Positions 51,766-62,000 of a DNA stretch of 64,000 nt are shown in pieces. How positions within the stretch are numbered: position 1 is the first letter of the stretch; the number at the start of each line of letters is the position of its first letter. Position numbers and translations under genes: made by a program. The stretch is from Treponema sp. (lineage in GTDB: Bacteria; Spirochaetota; Spirochaetia; Treponematales; Treponemataceae), in the NCBI GenBank assembly GCA_016286365.1, contig JAEESN010000009.1, positions 1-64,000 of the forward strand, written 5' to 3'. The notes beneath the pieces are model-generated. The model did not search any database and was not told the DNA's origin. It saw nothing but the letters and a program-made list of their open reading frames with translations.

Positions 51766-52635
51766 ATGAAAAAGTCTTTTGGTTCAAAGTTTAAGGCGTT
51801 ATTTTCTAAGGGAAATAAAAACGAAGAATTTTATGATGATTTAACCGACCTCTTAGTCGAAGGTGATATTGGGGCTAAAACTTCGTATCTGATTGTAGAA
51901 GAACTTGAATCAGTCTGCTCAAAAAATAAGATTACCGAGCAGGATGATATAATGCAGGAATTAAAGAAGCTCCTTTTGGAAACCGTAAAATCTGTTGAAC
52001 TTAATTATGAACAGGGAAAACAGAATGTATGGATGGTTTTGGGTGTAAACGGAGTGGGAAAAACAACAAGTGTTGCAAAATTAGCACTCTGGTTTAAAAA
52101 GCGTGGTCTTGAAAATCTTGTTCTTGCAAGTGCCGATACTTTCCGTGCAGCAGCAATTGAACAACTCGAGTTGCACGGTAATAAGGTTGGAGTTCGTGTA
52201 GTAAGCCATCAGCATGGTTCAGATCCTTCAAGCGTTGTTTTTGATGCTGCAGAAGCGGTAAAGGCAAAAGGACCGGGACTTGTTCTTGCAGACACAGCGG
52301 GACGACTTCACAATAAAGAAAACCTTGTGCGCGAATTACAGAAGATAGATAAAATCTGCCGTTCAAAAGCAGACGAAGGATGTTACAAAAAAATCCTTGT
52401 AATTGATGCAACAACAGGACAGAATGCAGTGCGCCAGGCAGAAGTTTTTAATGAGGCTGTCGGAATAGATGCTGTTATTATGACAAAGTATGATTCAACT
52501 GCAAAGGGTGGATGTGCAGTTTCTATCGGAAAGGAATTGAACATTCCTGTTGCCTTTGTCTGCGACGGCGAAAAATACGAAAACATTTCTCCTTTTAATG
52601 CCTCTGACTATATTGATGATTTTCTGGGATTGTAA
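51766..52635 (+). CDS. ftsY: Signal recognition particle receptor FtsY
   Basis: FtsY docks SRP-ribosome complexes at the inner membrane. The protein (289 aa) is the compact form without a long acidic N-terminal domain. The NG GTPase domain is complete: four-helix N domain (FYDDLTDLLVEGDIGAKTSY), G1 LGVNGVGKTTSVAKLA, SADTFRAAAIEQLE, LADTAGRLHNKENL (G3), and TKYDSTAKGGCAVSI (G4/G5 region). CGGAG precedes the ATG. It leads into the lipoprotein and lolCDE genes, so protein export and lipoprotein sorting are linked in one run. Confidence 0.97.
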   Translation: MKKSFGSKFKALFSKGNKNEEFYDDLTDLLVEGDIGAKTSYLIVEELESVCSKNKITEQDDIMQELKKLLLETVKSVELNYEQGKQNVWMVLGVNGVGKTTSVAKLALWFKKRGLENLVLASADTFRAAAIEQLELHGNKVGVRVVSHQHGSDPSSVVFDAAEAVKAKGPGLVLADTAGRLHNKENLVRELQKIDKICRSKADEGCYKKILVIDATTGQNAVRQAEVFNEAVGIDAVIMTKYDSTAKGGCAVSIGKELNIPVAFVCDGEKYENISPFNASDYIDDFLGL

Positions 52636-52638
52636 AGC

Positions 52639-53616
52639 GTGATAAAAAAAGCATTTGTTGTTTTAATCACTTTTGGCCTTGTCTTTACGGCCTGTTCTCG
52701 AAAAGATAAAAACAAAGAAAGTAATGCTCCTCTTAGTACAGAAGAAAATTCATCAGAATCTTTAGAATTAATAGATAATCTTGATTTTTATGTTCCGGCC
52801 TTAGACGACGGTGAATGGGTTGATTATGTTTTATCTTCCATGGAAGAAGAGCGCATAGCAGATGAACTTGAAAGTATGAGCGAACTTGAATCAGTTTTAA
52901 GAGGCGGCCATACTTACGAAAACGAAAGCGATAAACCTGTGGAAGTAAGGCTTTTGGATTCATTAAATGAATTAAAAATCATGGAATACGGAAACGAGAT
53001 TTTTATACCGGATTTTTCTGGTGGAAAGCTTGTTTTTATAAATAAATGTAAGGAAAAAGTCACAAGATTTTTCTACGATGAGCGCTATCGTCTTGTAAAA
53101 AAAGAACACTGGAATATCCCTGACGAAAAAACGGCTTCGATCACTCTGGAAGAAGAATTAACCTACGCCTATGACAACGTAATCCCTTATTCAAAAACTG
53201 TAACTTCTGGAGATTCAAGATCACGAACTGTTTATAACGACAAGGGACTTCCTCACGTACTCGAAATTTATAAATATTCAGATAAAACCAAAAGATGGAA
53301 TATTTTAAACAGTTCATCCTGGGAATACGATGAGGAAAAAAGAATCACAAAAGAAGAAGTTACGGATTATACGGGTGCAAAAACTTCCGTTAAGACAGAA
53401 TTATATTATTATAAAACCGAAGATATGCCTGATTATGAATACTACGAGGACGGTAATTTAAAAATCAGTATTGTTTATTCTTCTAAAACCGCCTATACAA
53501 AACAGATTTTCTTTGATGAAGATTTTTCTGTAAAAACATATTATGATGAAGATAAAAAGATACGCGATGAATACTATAACGGAGACACTTTTGTAAGGGA
53601 GAAAATCTATGAGTAA
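52639..53616 (+). CDS. Lipoprotein with repeat-like C-terminal half (GTG start)
   Basis: The protein (325 aa) has a lipoprotein signal (KKAFVVLITFGLVFTACSRK) with Cys about residue 20, reached from a GTG only 3 bases after the ftsY stop. After an acidic N-terminal half, the C-terminal part resembles short YD-type or MORN-like repeats (RSRTVYNDKGLPHVLEIYKY, EYYEDGNLKISIVYSS, TYYDEDKKIRDEYYNG). These repeat units are about 20 residues long. I do not recognise a defined family. Its stop overlaps the lolC-like start by 8 bases. Being a lipoprotein encoded next to the Lol transporter, it is a natural but unproven Lol substrate. Confidence 0.7.
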   Translation: MIKKAFVVLITFGLVFTACSRKDKNKESNAPLSTEENSSESLELIDNLDFYVPALDDGEWVDYVLSSMEEERIADELESMSELESVLRGGHTYENESDKPVEVRLLDSLNELKIMEYGNEIFIPDFSGGKLVFINKCKEKVTRFFYDERYRLVKKEHWNIPDEKTASITLEEELTYAYDNVIPYSKTVTSGDSRSRTVYNDKGLPHVLEIYKYSDKTKRWNILNSSSWEYDEEKRITKEEVTDYTGAKTSVKTELYYYKTEDMPDYEYYEDGNLKISIVYSSKTAYTKQIFFDEDFSVKTYYDEDKKIRDEYYNGDTFVREKIYE

Positions 53617-54910
53617 GACTTTTTTTGGCGACCTTAAATGGATTACAAGAATTTCTTCCCGATTTGCAAGAGTAGACAGAAAATCAAAATCGGCGGCAAC
53701 ATCTAAACTTGCTACACTTGGAATCTGTTTTGGTGTAATGACTTTAATAGTCGTGATGAGCATTATGAACGGATTTCAGCTGAGCTTTATAGATGCGATT
53801 ATTGAACTTTCTTCTTATCACATTCAGGCAGAAGATTTAGATACTTCACAATATGATGCAATAAAAGATTTGTGCCGCGATAATAAGCGTTTTGTTTCTG
53901 TAAGTCCTTTTTACGAAGCACAAACTCTTATGACAAGCGAATATGGAAGGGAAAGTGCTGCTGTAATAAGGGCTGTGGAACCTTCTGTTTATAAAGATGA
54001 TAAGGGTTTTAAATCCCAGATGGTAATGCGCTCTGGTTATTTTGACCTTGAAGATAAAAATTCAATCATACTTGGTTCAAAGCTTGCAAGAAATCTTGGA
54101 GTGCGTGTAGGCGATACAGTAAACTTTTTTGTTTTGAGTGGAAGTTCAGATGTAAGTCTTTTATCAACAGAAAGGAATTTTATTGTTACAGGGGTTTTTA
54201 CAAGCGGATATTCAGAGCTTAATTCATCATACTGTTATATAGGAATTGAAGACGGAAAAGAATACTTTGGAGAAAAAGCAAAACCTGTATACGGAATTAA
54301 AATCAGCGATAAGGATGATGATGCAGCTTCGATTAATTATTTAACAAAGCTTTACCCCGAAGCAAAGTTCAAATCCTGGCGTGAATACAATAAATCGTTC
54401 TTCGGGGCTTTACGAATAGAAAAAAATATCCTTTTAATGCTTGTTGCAATCATCTTTGTGGTTGTCGGAATAAATATCTATAACGGTATGAGACGTCTTG
54501 TGTACGAACGAAGAAGTGAAATTGCAGTTCTTTCGGCTCTTGGAGCCCCTTCTTCGAGGATTAAGGCAATATTTATTACAAGGGGTCTTACAACCGGATT
54601 AATCGGTTCTTTTTTTGGAGTAATATTCGGACTTCTTATAAGCATAAATACTGATTTTTTCTTTAAGGCAGTTTCATTTGTGATGTACTGGATTCAGTAT
54701 GCGTTTACGGCAATTACATCTCCTAAGTCGCTTGTATACCTGAGCGAAAATTCTTCCTATGCATTATACGCTTCCATTCCGGCAAGAGTCATATTCGGCG
54801 AAGTTGTGATGATTGCTTTATTCGGACTTGTTTCTCCATTATTTGCTTCGTGGTTTGCCGGTAAAAATATATTAAAACTTACAGTTGCGGAGGTTCTTCA
54901 CGATGAGTAA
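53609..54910 (+). CDS. lolC: Lipoprotein-releasing ABC transporter permease (LolC type)
   Basis: The protein (433 aa) has the MacB/LolCE architecture: one N-terminal span (ATLGICFGVMTLIVVMSIMN) with GFQLSFIDAIIELSSYHIQ, a large periplasmic domain (about residues 50-270), and three C-terminal spans (NILLMLVAIIFVVVGINIYN, GLTTGLIGSFFGVIFGLLIS, VVMIALFGLVSPLFASWFAG). It would extract outer-membrane lipoproteins from the inner membrane, with the adjacent ATPase and second permease. AGGGAG lies 6 bases before the ATG. Confidence 0.9.
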   Translation: MSKTFFGDLKWITRISSRFARVDRKSKSAATSKLATLGICFGVMTLIVVMSIMNGFQLSFIDAIIELSSYHIQAEDLDTSQYDAIKDLCRDNKRFVSVSPFYEAQTLMTSEYGRESAAVIRAVEPSVYKDDKGFKSQMVMRSGYFDLEDKNSIILGSKLARNLGVRVGDTVNFFVLSGSSDVSLLSTERNFIVTGVFTSGYSELNSSYCYIGIEDGKEYFGEKAKPVYGIKISDKDDDAASINYLTKLYPEAKFKSWREYNKSFFGALRIEKNILLMLVAIIFVVVGINIYNGMRRLVYERRSEIAVLSALGAPSSRIKAIFITRGLTTGLIGSFFGVIFGLLISINTDFFFKAVSFVMYWIQYAFTAITSPKSLVYLSENSSYALYASIPARVIFGEVVMIALFGLVSPLFASWFAGKNILKLTVAEVLHDE

Positions 54911-55601
54911 CAGCATTATTCAGATTAAGGGACTTGAAAAAACTTATATTACCGACAGTGAAAGATTGACTATCCTTAAAGATCTTGATTTAGAAATTGA
55001 AGAAGGTACAAAGGTAGTTATAGCAGGCGAAAGCGGAAGCGGTAAAAGTACTCTTTTGAATATAATCGGAGGAATAGATACTGTAACAGCCGGCAGCGTA
55101 AAAGCGGGTAAATGGCTTGTAAATGAACTTTCGGAAGAAGAAAGCCCGGAATACCGCTCAAAGTTTTTAGGATTAATCTTTCAGTTTCATTATTTATTAA
55201 AAGATTTTACTGCGCTCGAAAATGTATATATGCCTGCCTTTATGGCCGGAGTTCCAGAAAAAGAAGCAAGGGAAAGGGCAAAAGAACTTTTAGTAGAAGT
55301 TGGAATAGGGGACAGAATGAATCACCTTCCTTCGGAACTTTCGGGAGGAGAAAGACAGAGGGTTTCTGTTGCAAGAAGTCTTATCAATAATCCAAAAGTG
55401 ATTTTAGCCGATGAGCCAACAGGAAACCTCGATCCTGCAAATGCAGCTTTAATAGGCGATATTTTATTCAGCATGGTAGATAAATATAAAACAACCCTGA
55501 TTCTTGTAACGCACGATTATAAGCTTGCGGCAAAAGGCGATATCTGTTACAGGATTGCAGGCGGTAAGCTCGAAGTTTTTAATCCGGGGAGAAGTAAATG
55601 A
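54903..55601 (+). CDS. lolD: Lipoprotein-releasing ABC transporter ATPase (LolD)
   Basis: The ABC ATPase (232 aa) has Walker [16 protein letters not shown], the Q-loop segment FQFHYLLKDFTALENV typical of LolD, signature LSGGERQRVSVARSL, Walker B VILADEPTGNLD and the switch His in VTHDYKLA. It drives the LolC-LolE complex. The ORF track starts six codons upstream, but GGAGG lies 9 bases before the ATG at 54903, which overlaps the lolC stop (ATGAGTAA). The ATGA overlap with lolE at its end couples all three genes. Confidence 0.95.
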   Translation: MSNSIIQIKGLEKTYITDSERLTILKDLDLEIEEGTKVVIAGESGSGKSTLLNIIGGIDTVTAGSVKAGKWLVNELSEEESPEYRSKFLGLIFQFHYLLKDFTALENVYMPAFMAGVPEKEARERAKELLVEVGIGDRMNHLPSELSGGERQRVSVARSLINNPKVILADEPTGNLDPANAALIGDILFSMVDKYKTTLILVTHDYKLAAKGDICYRIAGGKLEVFNPGRSK

Positions 55602-56920
55602 CGATTAAGTCAATCTTGTTATTTACAAAGAGCCTCATCTTCCCAAAAACAGAAAAGAAATCTCTTGCAAGAAGAAGTATTTCGGGGGCTTTAATCTGTA
55701 TAGGATTGAGCATCATCCCTTTAACCTGTGTTTTATGCATCACAAACGGGATGATAGAAGGAATGACAGAGCGTTTAATAGGGCTTTCAACAGGACATAT
55801 ACAGGCTTTCGTTGCACAGGATATAAAAGAGACAAGAACCTTTCAGAACTTTTTTGCTTTCGCAGAAAAATTAAAAAAGCAGGAAGGAATCATAAGTGCC
55901 TACCCGGAAGTCGATATAAATGCAATCGGTACTGCAAACGATTACAGATCGGGCATTCAGATTCGCGGTGTAAATACAGATATTTTTAAGGATAATCACT
56001 CTTTCAGAAGTCTTTTTGAAGTAATAGAAGGGGATGACCTTGAAATAAGCGGAAGCGAAGCAATTGTCGGAAAAAAAATTGCAGAGCTTTTGAACCTTCA
56101 TGCAGGCGACACATTCAGGATTATTACTACACGCACTGTAAAAGATAAGCTTGTTCCAAAACTCACTCCTTTTAAGGTAAAGGCAATTATTTCATCAGGT
56201 TACCAGGAAATGGATGCCTTGTGGACTTTTATCCCGATTGAAACAGCCTTTGCTTCACTTTCACTTTCAAATGCGAATTTTACTGTTCTTATGGAAACGC
56301 CGGACGCTTTTTCTCCGGAATTAACTTATACAAAAAAATGCCTTCAATCTGATTACGGCGAGATTGCAAATTTTTATTCATGGCAGCAGGTTCATCAGTC
56401 TGAGTTTGAAAATTTTTCTTCCACGAAGGTCATGCTTGTCTTAATCATGGTGTTGATTGTTCTTGTCGCTTCTATAAACATCTGTTCTGCAATAATCATG
56501 CTGGTAATGGAAAGAAAAAAAGAAATTGCAATCTTAAAAAGTATTGGTGCAACTCCCTTTGGAATCACTCTTTCTTTTTTACTAACAGCAGTTGTATGCG
56601 GAAGCGGGGGAGTTATTCTGGGACTTGTTACGGGGCTTTTACTTTCTGTAAATGCAAACCAGATTATCTCTTTTATAGAAAAAACTGTAAATCATGTGGC
56701 CAAAATTAAATATCTTATTCAGGGAGTTCCGCTCGACCAGATGACTCAGATTCATCTTATGGATCCGGCCTATTATATTCAGACAATCCCGCTCGAAATT
56801 CCTTTTGGTCAGATATTTTTAATCTGCGCGCTTACGATTTTTCTTTCTCTCATTGTTTCGATTATTCCTTCTGTAAAAGCCGGAAAAGAAAAACCTATAG
56901 ACACGCTCAGAAAGGCATAG
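55598..56920 (+). CDS. lolE: Lipoprotein-releasing ABC transporter permease (LolE type)
   Basis: The second permease (440 aa) mirrors LolC: N-terminal span (ALICIGLSIIPLTCVLCITN) with GMIEGMTERLIGLSTGHIQ, a periplasmic domain, and three C-terminal spans (VLIMVLIVLVASINICSAI, LLTAVVCGSGGVILGLVTGL, QIFLICALTIFLSLIVSIIP), ending PSVKAGKEKPIDTLRK, as in LolE/MacB. Having distinct LolC and LolE instead of a single LolF permease is the proteobacterial-style arrangement. The gene ends the operon. Confidence 0.9.
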   Translation: MTIKSILLFTKSLIFPKTEKKSLARRSISGALICIGLSIIPLTCVLCITNGMIEGMTERLIGLSTGHIQAFVAQDIKETRTFQNFFAFAEKLKKQEGIISAYPEVDINAIGTANDYRSGIQIRGVNTDIFKDNHSFRSLFEVIEGDDLEISGSEAIVGKKIAELLNLHAGDTFRIITTRTVKDKLVPKLTPFKVKAIISSGYQEMDALWTFIPIETAFASLSLSNANFTVLMETPDAFSPELTYTKKCLQSDYGEIANFYSWQQVHQSEFENFSSTKVMLVLIMVLIVLVASINICSAIIMLVMERKKEIAILKSIGATPFGITLSFLLTAVVCGSGGVILGLVTGLLLSVNANQIISFIEKTVNHVAKIKYLIQGVPLDQMTQIHLMDPAYYIQTIPLEIPFGQIFLICALTIFLSLIVSIIPSVKAGKEKPIDTLRKA

Positions 56921-56943
56921 ATCAGGAAAAGCAAAAATCCGGC

Positions 56944-56960
56944 AGAATTTTTTAAATTCT
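56944..56960 (+). terminator. Possible weak terminator after lolE
   Basis: AGAATTT and AAATTCT pair perfectly around TTT; a T-rich stretch (TCTTTTTT) follows about ten bases later. The stem is AT-rich. Confidence 0.3.
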
Positions 56961-56969
56961 CATGTGTCT

Positions 56970-56998
56970 TTTTTAACCGTTTATGTCGATAATATAAT
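56970..56998 (+). promoter_or_regulatory. Possible promoter of clpC-like gene
   Basis: A perfect TATAAT at 56993-56998 lies 30 bases before the ATG; TTTTTA at 56970-56975 gives a 17-base spacer but is a weak -35. No CIRCE or other heat-shock element is recognisable. Confidence 0.4.
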
Positions 56999-57027
56999 GT
57001 AATTATCTCTTTATTTTTGGAGTTATC

Positions 57028-59610
57028 ATGAAGAATTTTTCTCCTCGTGCTAAACAGGTTATTTCTGTTCTTGCACAAGACGAAGCCAGAAAATTAGGCA
57101 GCCGTCAGCTTTTACCCGAACATCTGATTCTTGCTATTTTAAAATTTAAAGAAGGTATTGCATACAGCGTATTTGCAAAACTCATGCTTGAACCAAAAGA
57201 TCTTCTGGCATTTATAGAAAAATATTTTGAAACAGAACCTAAAACTCCAACACTGGAATCTATTCCATTAAGCCGCAGATATAAACAGATGATTGATATT
57301 GCGGACATTGAATCGAATGCACTTCATAATGATTACATCGGTACAGAACATCTCCTTCTTGCTGCAATAAGGGAAGAGGGAAGTATTACCTCAAGATTCT
57401 TTCAGTCTACTGATTACAATATTATGGATGCACGCTTTGTTGTAATGGAGCTCCAGAGTCAGATTAATTCTTCGATTAAACAGGAAAGAGCAGAAAATAT
57501 TGTAGATACAGTATTCAGAAGCATTCTTTCGGACGAAAGCGGTGTTTCCTTATTCAGTGTTTTTGATGAAAAAAAACAGAAAGCAATTCAGGATAAGTCA
57601 AAACAGCAGCCACCAAAAACTCCATTTTTAAATGAATACTGCCGTGATTTAACAAAGCTTGCAAGAGATAATAAACTTGATCCTGTAGTCGGACGCGAAA
57701 AAGAAATCCATAGAGTGATTCAGATCCTTGCTCGAAGAACAAAAAATAATCCTGTATTAACAGGAGAGCCTGGTGTTGGTAAAACTGCAATCGTAGAAGG
57801 ACTTGCCCAGAAGATTTCTATGGGTGATGTTCCTGTAGATTTACTCAAAAAAAGAATTCTTTCGCTTGACCTTGCAGCAGTAGTCGCAGGAACAAAATAC
57901 CGTGGTGAATTCGAAGAGCGTATGAAAAAAATGCTCACAGAACTTCAGGAAAATAAGGATGTAGTTTTATTCATCGATGAAATTCACGCAATCATTGGAG
58001 CAGGCGGAAACGAAGGCACAATGGATGCTTCGAATATCATGAAGCCGGCTTTATCACGTGGAGAAATCCAGATAATCGGTGCTACAACAACAAAAGAATA
58101 TACAAAGCATATCGAAAAGGATCTTGCACTTGAACGAAGATTCCAGGTTGTAAAAGTTGAAGAACCTGATGTAAGCGAAACAGAAAAGATTCTTGAAGGC
58201 ATAAAAGAAAAATACGAAAAATATCACAATGTTTTATATTCAAAAGAAGTTATTCCTTCTGTAATAAAATTGTCTAAAAGATATCTGCCCGAGAAGGTTT
58301 TGCCCGATAAGGCAATTGATATTTTAGACGAGGCGGGTGCTGCCAAAAAGATTTTAGAAGAGGAAAAACCTTCTGAATTTGCAGAACTCGAGCAGAAAAA
58401 GCGCGAACTTGAAATAGAAAAACACAACCTTATACAGAATCAGGATTACGAAAACGCAGCTATAATCCGCGACAAGGTAATCGATTTAAAACGTAAATTA
58501 AATTTTTATTCAGACTTGTGGGATAAAAACGGAGCAAGCCCTGTAAAAGTTGTAACAGAACACGATATCGAAAAAATAATCAGCGAGATGACAGGCATCC
58601 CTCTTGAACAGCTCACCGTTTCCGAAACAGAGAGAATCGTTCACATGGAAGACGAACTTCATAATACTGTAATAGGTCAGGAAAGCGCTGTAAGCATTAT
58701 AAGCGGTGCAATCAGAAGAAGCAGGGCTGGAATTTCTTCTCCAAAACATCCTGTGGGCTCATTCATCTTCTTAGGTCCTACAGGCGTTGGAAAAACACAG
58801 CTTGCAAAAGCACTGGCTAAATATCTTTTTGGAACAGAAGATGCATTAATCAGAATTGATATGTCTGACTTTATGGAAAAACATACTGCAAGCCGCTTAG
58901 TTGGAGCACCACCCGGATACGTAGGTTATGAAGAAGGCGGTATCTTAACAGAAAAAGTCAGAAGACATCCATACTCTGTAGTACTCTTAGACGAAATTGA
59001 AAAAGCACATCCAGATATCTTTAATCTTCTTTTACAGCTTTTAGAGGAAGGAGAATTAAGCGATAATCTTGGACACGTTGTAAACTTCCGTAATACAGTA
59101 ATCATCATGACAAGTAATGCAGGTGCAAGACAGATTACAAGTGAAGGAAGAGTCGGTTTTGGAATTACAGACGGAGTTATGCCTTACGAAGACATTAAAG
59201 CCGGTGCAATGAATGAACTTAAAAAACTCCTTAGCCCTGAACTCATAAACCGAATCGACGATGTAATTGTATTCAACGCGCTCAACAAAAAAGAAATTTC
59301 CAAGATTCTTGATATCCAGCTTTTTGAACTTGCAGAAAGATTAAAAGAAAAGAATCTTACAATAAAAATTAAACCGAAAGCTAAAGAATATTTAATCGAA
59401 AACGGTTATAATCCTTCTATGGGTGCACGCCCAATGAAACGTCTTTTGCGAAAAGAAATTGAAGATCCTCTTTCGATGGAGATTCTTAAGAATCAGGGTA
59501 AAAACTTTGACCTTGTAGAAATTGAATGTTCAAAGAATGCAGGACTCAAAGTAAAGCTTACTAAAAAGGAGCCTGTTCACGTAGCAAAAGAAAAAGTTGT
59601 TGTAAGATAA
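57028..59610 (+). CDS. ATP-dependent Clp protease ATP-binding subunit, ClpC-like
   Basis: A Hsp100 AAA+ unfoldase (860 aa). Residues 1-150 are two Clp-N repeats ([36 protein letters not shown]). The first ATPase domain has [15 protein letters not shown] and [16 protein letters not shown]; a middle segment carries a UVR-like motif ([20 protein letters not shown]), which points to ClpC instead of ClpA or ClpB. The second has [15 protein letters not shown] and [15 protein letters not shown]. The C-terminus is basic ([13 protein letters not shown]). It would unfold substrates for ClpP, which is not in the window. GGAG lies 6 bases before the ATG. Confidence 0.93.
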   Translation: MKNFSPRAKQVISVLAQDEARKLGSRQLLPEHLILAILKFKEGIAYSVFAKLMLEPKDLLAFIEKYFETEPKTPTLESIPLSRRYKQMIDIADIESNALHNDYIGTEHLLLAAIREEGSITSRFFQSTDYNIMDARFVVMELQSQINSSIKQERAENIVDTVFRSILSDESGVSLFSVFDEKKQKAIQDKSKQQPPKTPFLNEYCRDLTKLARDNKLDPVVGREKEIHRVIQILARRTKNNPVLTGEPGVGKTAIVEGLAQKISMGDVPVDLLKKRILSLDLAAVVAGTKYRGEFEERMKKMLTELQENKDVVLFIDEIHAIIGAGGNEGTMDASNIMKPALSRGEIQIIGATTTKEYTKHIEKDLALERRFQVVKVEEPDVSETEKILEGIKEKYEKYHNVLYSKEVIPSVIKLSKRYLPEKVLPDKAIDILDEAGAAKKILEEEKPSEFAELEQKKRELEIEKHNLIQNQDYENAAIIRDKVIDLKRKLNFYSDLWDKNGASPVKVVTEHDIEKIISEMTGIPLEQLTVSETERIVHMEDELHNTVIGQESAVSIISGAIRRSRAGISSPKHPVGSFIFLGPTGVGKTQLAKALAKYLFGTEDALIRIDMSDFMEKHTASRLVGAPPGYVGYEEGGILTEKVRRHPYSVVLLDEIEKAHPDIFNLLLQLLEEGELSDNLGHVVNFRNTVIIMTSNAGARQITSEGRVGFGITDGVMPYEDIKAGAMNELKKLLSPELINRIDDVIVFNALNKKEISKILDIQLFELAERLKEKNLTIKIKPKAKEYLIENGYNPSMGARPMKRLLRKEIEDPLSMEILKNQGKNFDLVEIECSKNAGLKVKLTKKEPVHVAKEKVVVR

Positions 59611-59624
59611 AAGAGGTAAAAAAA

Positions 59625-60572
59625 ATGATTTTAAAAAAGATTTCTGCAGTATTTGCATCATTTTTAATCTGTGCGGCTTTGTCATCACAGGAAATAAGGG
59701 TAGGGCTTTTAAATGGTCCAAGCTGTATTCCTGCCGCTTACATGATGGAAAATACTAAAAGCATAAAAAACGTTAAGATAACTTATACAAAATATGCAGA
59801 CCCGCAAGCCCTTCTTCCAAAGCTTTTAAAAAACGAAGCCGACATTGGATTTTTACCACCAAACGTTGCTGCAAAAGTTTATAATTCAACTAACGGAGCT
59901 ATCCAGGTTTGTGCAATCACGGGAAACGGAAATCTTTCTTTAATCACAAAAGATAAAAATGTTACTTCGCTCCAAGATTTAAAGGGAAAAACAGTTTATG
60001 TTGCAGGACACGGCGCAACTCCTGAATACATTTTAAAATATCTTTTAAAGGAAAAAAACATCCAGACTGATACTCCAGACGGTGTTACTCTTGATTATTC
60101 AATTCCTGCTGCAAATCTTGCCGGTATGCTTGTTTCAGGAAAAATTGAATATGCTGTTGTTCCCGAGCCTTTTTCTACAGTTGCAATCCAGAAAGATTCA
60201 TCTGTAATAGCCTTAGATTTACAGAAAACAGAATACGAAAAAATCAATAAGGAAAATTATCCTTTAACAGTGATGGTTGTAAGAAAGGATTTTGCTGAGA
60301 ACAATCAGGCACAGCTCAATGCATTTTTAAAAGAATACGAAAAAGCATGCAAGTGGACAATTAAAAATCCTGCTAAGGCCGGAGAACTCGTTCAGAAAAA
60401 TGAACTAGGCCTTCCCGCTCCAATCGTAGAAAAATCAATTCCAAAATCAAACTATGTTTACGAACCTGCTAAGAAAAATAAACAGAAAATCGAAAAGCTT
60501 TTAAAGCTCTTTTTTGATGATGAACCTTCTTCAATAGGCGGTAAATTGCCTGATGAAAAATTTTATTATTAA
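59625..60572 (+). CDS. NitT/TauT-type ABC transporter substrate-binding protein
   Basis: The protein (315 aa) has a signal peptide (KISAVFASFLICAALSSQ) and the periplasmic binding fold of the nitrate/taurine/thiamine-precursor family: IRVGLLNGPSCIPAAYMM, LLPKLLKNEADIGFLPPNVA, LKGKTVYVAGHGATPEYILK, and KIEYAVVPEPFSTVA. The ligand cannot be read from the sequence; organic sulfonates, pyrimidine precursors and related compounds are all family possibilities. GAGG lies 8 bases before the ATG. The permease gene overlaps its end by 20 bases. Confidence 0.88.
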   Translation: MILKKISAVFASFLICAALSSQEIRVGLLNGPSCIPAAYMMENTKSIKNVKITYTKYADPQALLPKLLKNEADIGFLPPNVAAKVYNSTNGAIQVCAITGNGNLSLITKDKNVTSLQDLKGKTVYVAGHGATPEYILKYLLKEKNIQTDTPDGVTLDYSIPAANLAGMLVSGKIEYAVVPEPFSTVAIQKDSSVIALDLQKTEYEKINKENYPLTVMVVRKDFAENNQAQLNAFLKEYEKACKWTIKNPAKAGELVQKNELGLPAPIVEKSIPKSNYVYEPAKKNKQKIEKLLKLFFDDEPSSIGGKLPDEKFYY

Positions 60573-61317
60573 AAAGATAGTTCCGGTTTTTCTTTCAGTT
60601 TTCACGATTTTATTAATCTGGTATTTGGTCGCCGGAAAAATAAACGCATCTTTAATTTTACCGTCTCCAAAAGAAGTTTTTTTTAAGATAATAGAACTAA
60701 TCTGCCAGAAAATTTTCTGGATTAATTTTTTATATACTTTTTTACGCTGCGCACTGGCATTTGTTATCTCGCTTTTTGCAGGAATAATAATCGGGACAAT
60801 ATGCGGTCAGAACAGTTTCATTAAAAGCTTTTTTGAATTTCCTCTTTCTCTTTTGCGTTCAACACCTGTAATTGCAGTCATCCTCATAGCGCTTTACTGG
60901 TTTTCGTCTGATATAGTTCCTGTTTTTGTTTCCTGTCTTATGACTCTTCCTATAATCATCTCTGCAATCATAACAGGGCTCGAAAATTCAGATAAAAAGC
61001 TTTTGCAGATGGCAGAAATCTATAAGTATACAAAAGTGCAGAAATTTATTTATGTAAAAGTTCCTTCTGCTCTCCCATTTTTCTTAAACGGAATAATCTC
61101 TGCCTTTGGTCTTACATGGAAGGTTGTCGTTGCAGGAGAAGTTTTAAGCCTTCCAAAAAAAGGAGCTGGAAGCCTTTTACAGACTAATCAGGTGATATTC
61201 GAAACAACTTCTGTTTTAGCCATAACTTTAATTTTAGTGTGCATCTGCTTTTTGCTCGAAAGACTTTTAAAACTGATTTTCAAAAAATATATTAAGGGGG
61301 TAAAAAATGTCAGATAA
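60553..61317 (+). CDS. NitT/TauT-type ABC transporter permease
   Basis: The protein (254 aa) has six membrane spans, starting with KIVPVFLSVFTILLIWYLVA and LPSPKEVFFKIIELI, the usual opening of SsuC/TauC-type permeases. The conserved EAA-like cytoplasmic loop reads MAEIYKYTKVQKFIYVKVPSA, with the typical 'v-x-x-P-x-x-x-P' ending. It pairs with the binding protein upstream and the ATPase whose start overlaps by 11 bases. Length is normal. Confidence 0.9.
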   Translation: MKNFIIKKIVPVFLSVFTILLIWYLVAGKINASLILPSPKEVFFKIIELICQKIFWINFLYTFLRCALAFVISLFAGIIIGTICGQNSFIKSFFEFPLSLLRSTPVIAVILIALYWFSSDIVPVFVSCLMTLPIIISAIITGLENSDKKLLQMAEIYKYTKVQKFIYVKVPSALPFFLNGIISAFGLTWKVVVAGEVLSLPKKGAGSLLQTNQVIFETTSVLAITLILVCICFLLERLLKLIFKKYIKGVKNVR

Positions 61318-61948
61318 TTCATTCACACATATTCCCTTAATTCATATAGAAAATTTTAGTCTTAAAGAAAATTACAACGTCTTATTCAAAGATTTTAACT
61401 TAGATATTTTTTATAACGAAATAATCGGACTTTCGGCTCCTACAGGAAGCGGAAAAACTACACTTTTAAATCTTATTGCAGGTCTTTCCCTTTCTTCAGA
61501 TTTTGAAAAAAGCGGCGTAATCAGCGTTCATGATGATATGAGTGTTTCTTATGTTTTTCAGGAACCACGCCTGCTCGAAAATCAGAGTGTTTTAAAAAAC
61601 GTAATGCTTCCTTTGTTGAATGTTTATGATAAGCAGACTGCAAAAAAGAAGGCTGAATATTTTATCCAGAAGTTTGACCTTGGAACAAAAATTAATCAGC
61701 TTTGTAAAAATTTAAGCGGCGGAGAAAAACAAAGGGTTTCCATTGCAAGAGCGTTTGCTTATCCTTCCAGATTGTTACTTTTGGATGAGCCATTCCATTC
61801 ACAGGATGAAAACAAAAAACAAAAATTTATTACAGAAACGGTTAATCTCATAAAAATAGAGCAGAGAACTTGCATCATCGTAAGTCATGACAAAGAAGAA
61901 TTAAAAGCCATGAATGCAAGGATAATAACCGACAGAGAATTCAAATAA
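61307..61948 (+). CDS. NitT/TauT-type ABC transporter ATPase, short
   Basis: The ATPase (213 aa) has Walker A SAPTGSGKTTLLNLIAG, Q-loop YVFQEPRLLENQSV, signature NLSGGEKQRVSIARAF, Walker B RLLLLDEPFHSQDE and switch His in VSHDKEEL. In SsuB/TauB relatives the segment after Walker B usually reads 'F-g-a-L-D'; here it is FHSQDE, so the D-loop differs. The protein is some 40 residues shorter than most relatives, lacking the C-terminal extension. AAGGGGG lies 6 bases before the ATG. Confidence 0.9.
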   Translation: MSDNSFTHIPLIHIENFSLKENYNVLFKDFNLDIFYNEIIGLSAPTGSGKTTLLNLIAGLSLSSDFEKSGVISVHDDMSVSYVFQEPRLLENQSVLKNVMLPLLNVYDKQTAKKKAEYFIQKFDLGTKINQLCKNLSGGEKQRVSIARAFAYPSRLLLLDEPFHSQDENKKQKFITETVNLIKIEQRTCIIVSHDKEELKAMNARIITDREFK

Positions 61949-61949
61949 T

Positions 61950-61977
61950 TTGATTTTCTGGGGATTTTTATTATAAT
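61950..61977 (+). promoter_or_regulatory. Promoter of phosphoribosyltransferase gene
   Basis: TTGATT (61950-61955), 16 bases, TATAAT (61972-61977), 23 bases before the ATG at 62001 with an intervening GAGG ribosome-binding site. Confidence 0.6.
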
Positions 61978-62000
61978 TAAAGGATATATGAGGTTTTAAA

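Noticed and set aside
52639-53616. RHS/YD-repeat toxin
   Set aside because: The C-terminal repeats are short and few, the protein is a small lipoprotein next to lolC, and no toxin or immunity gene is nearby.
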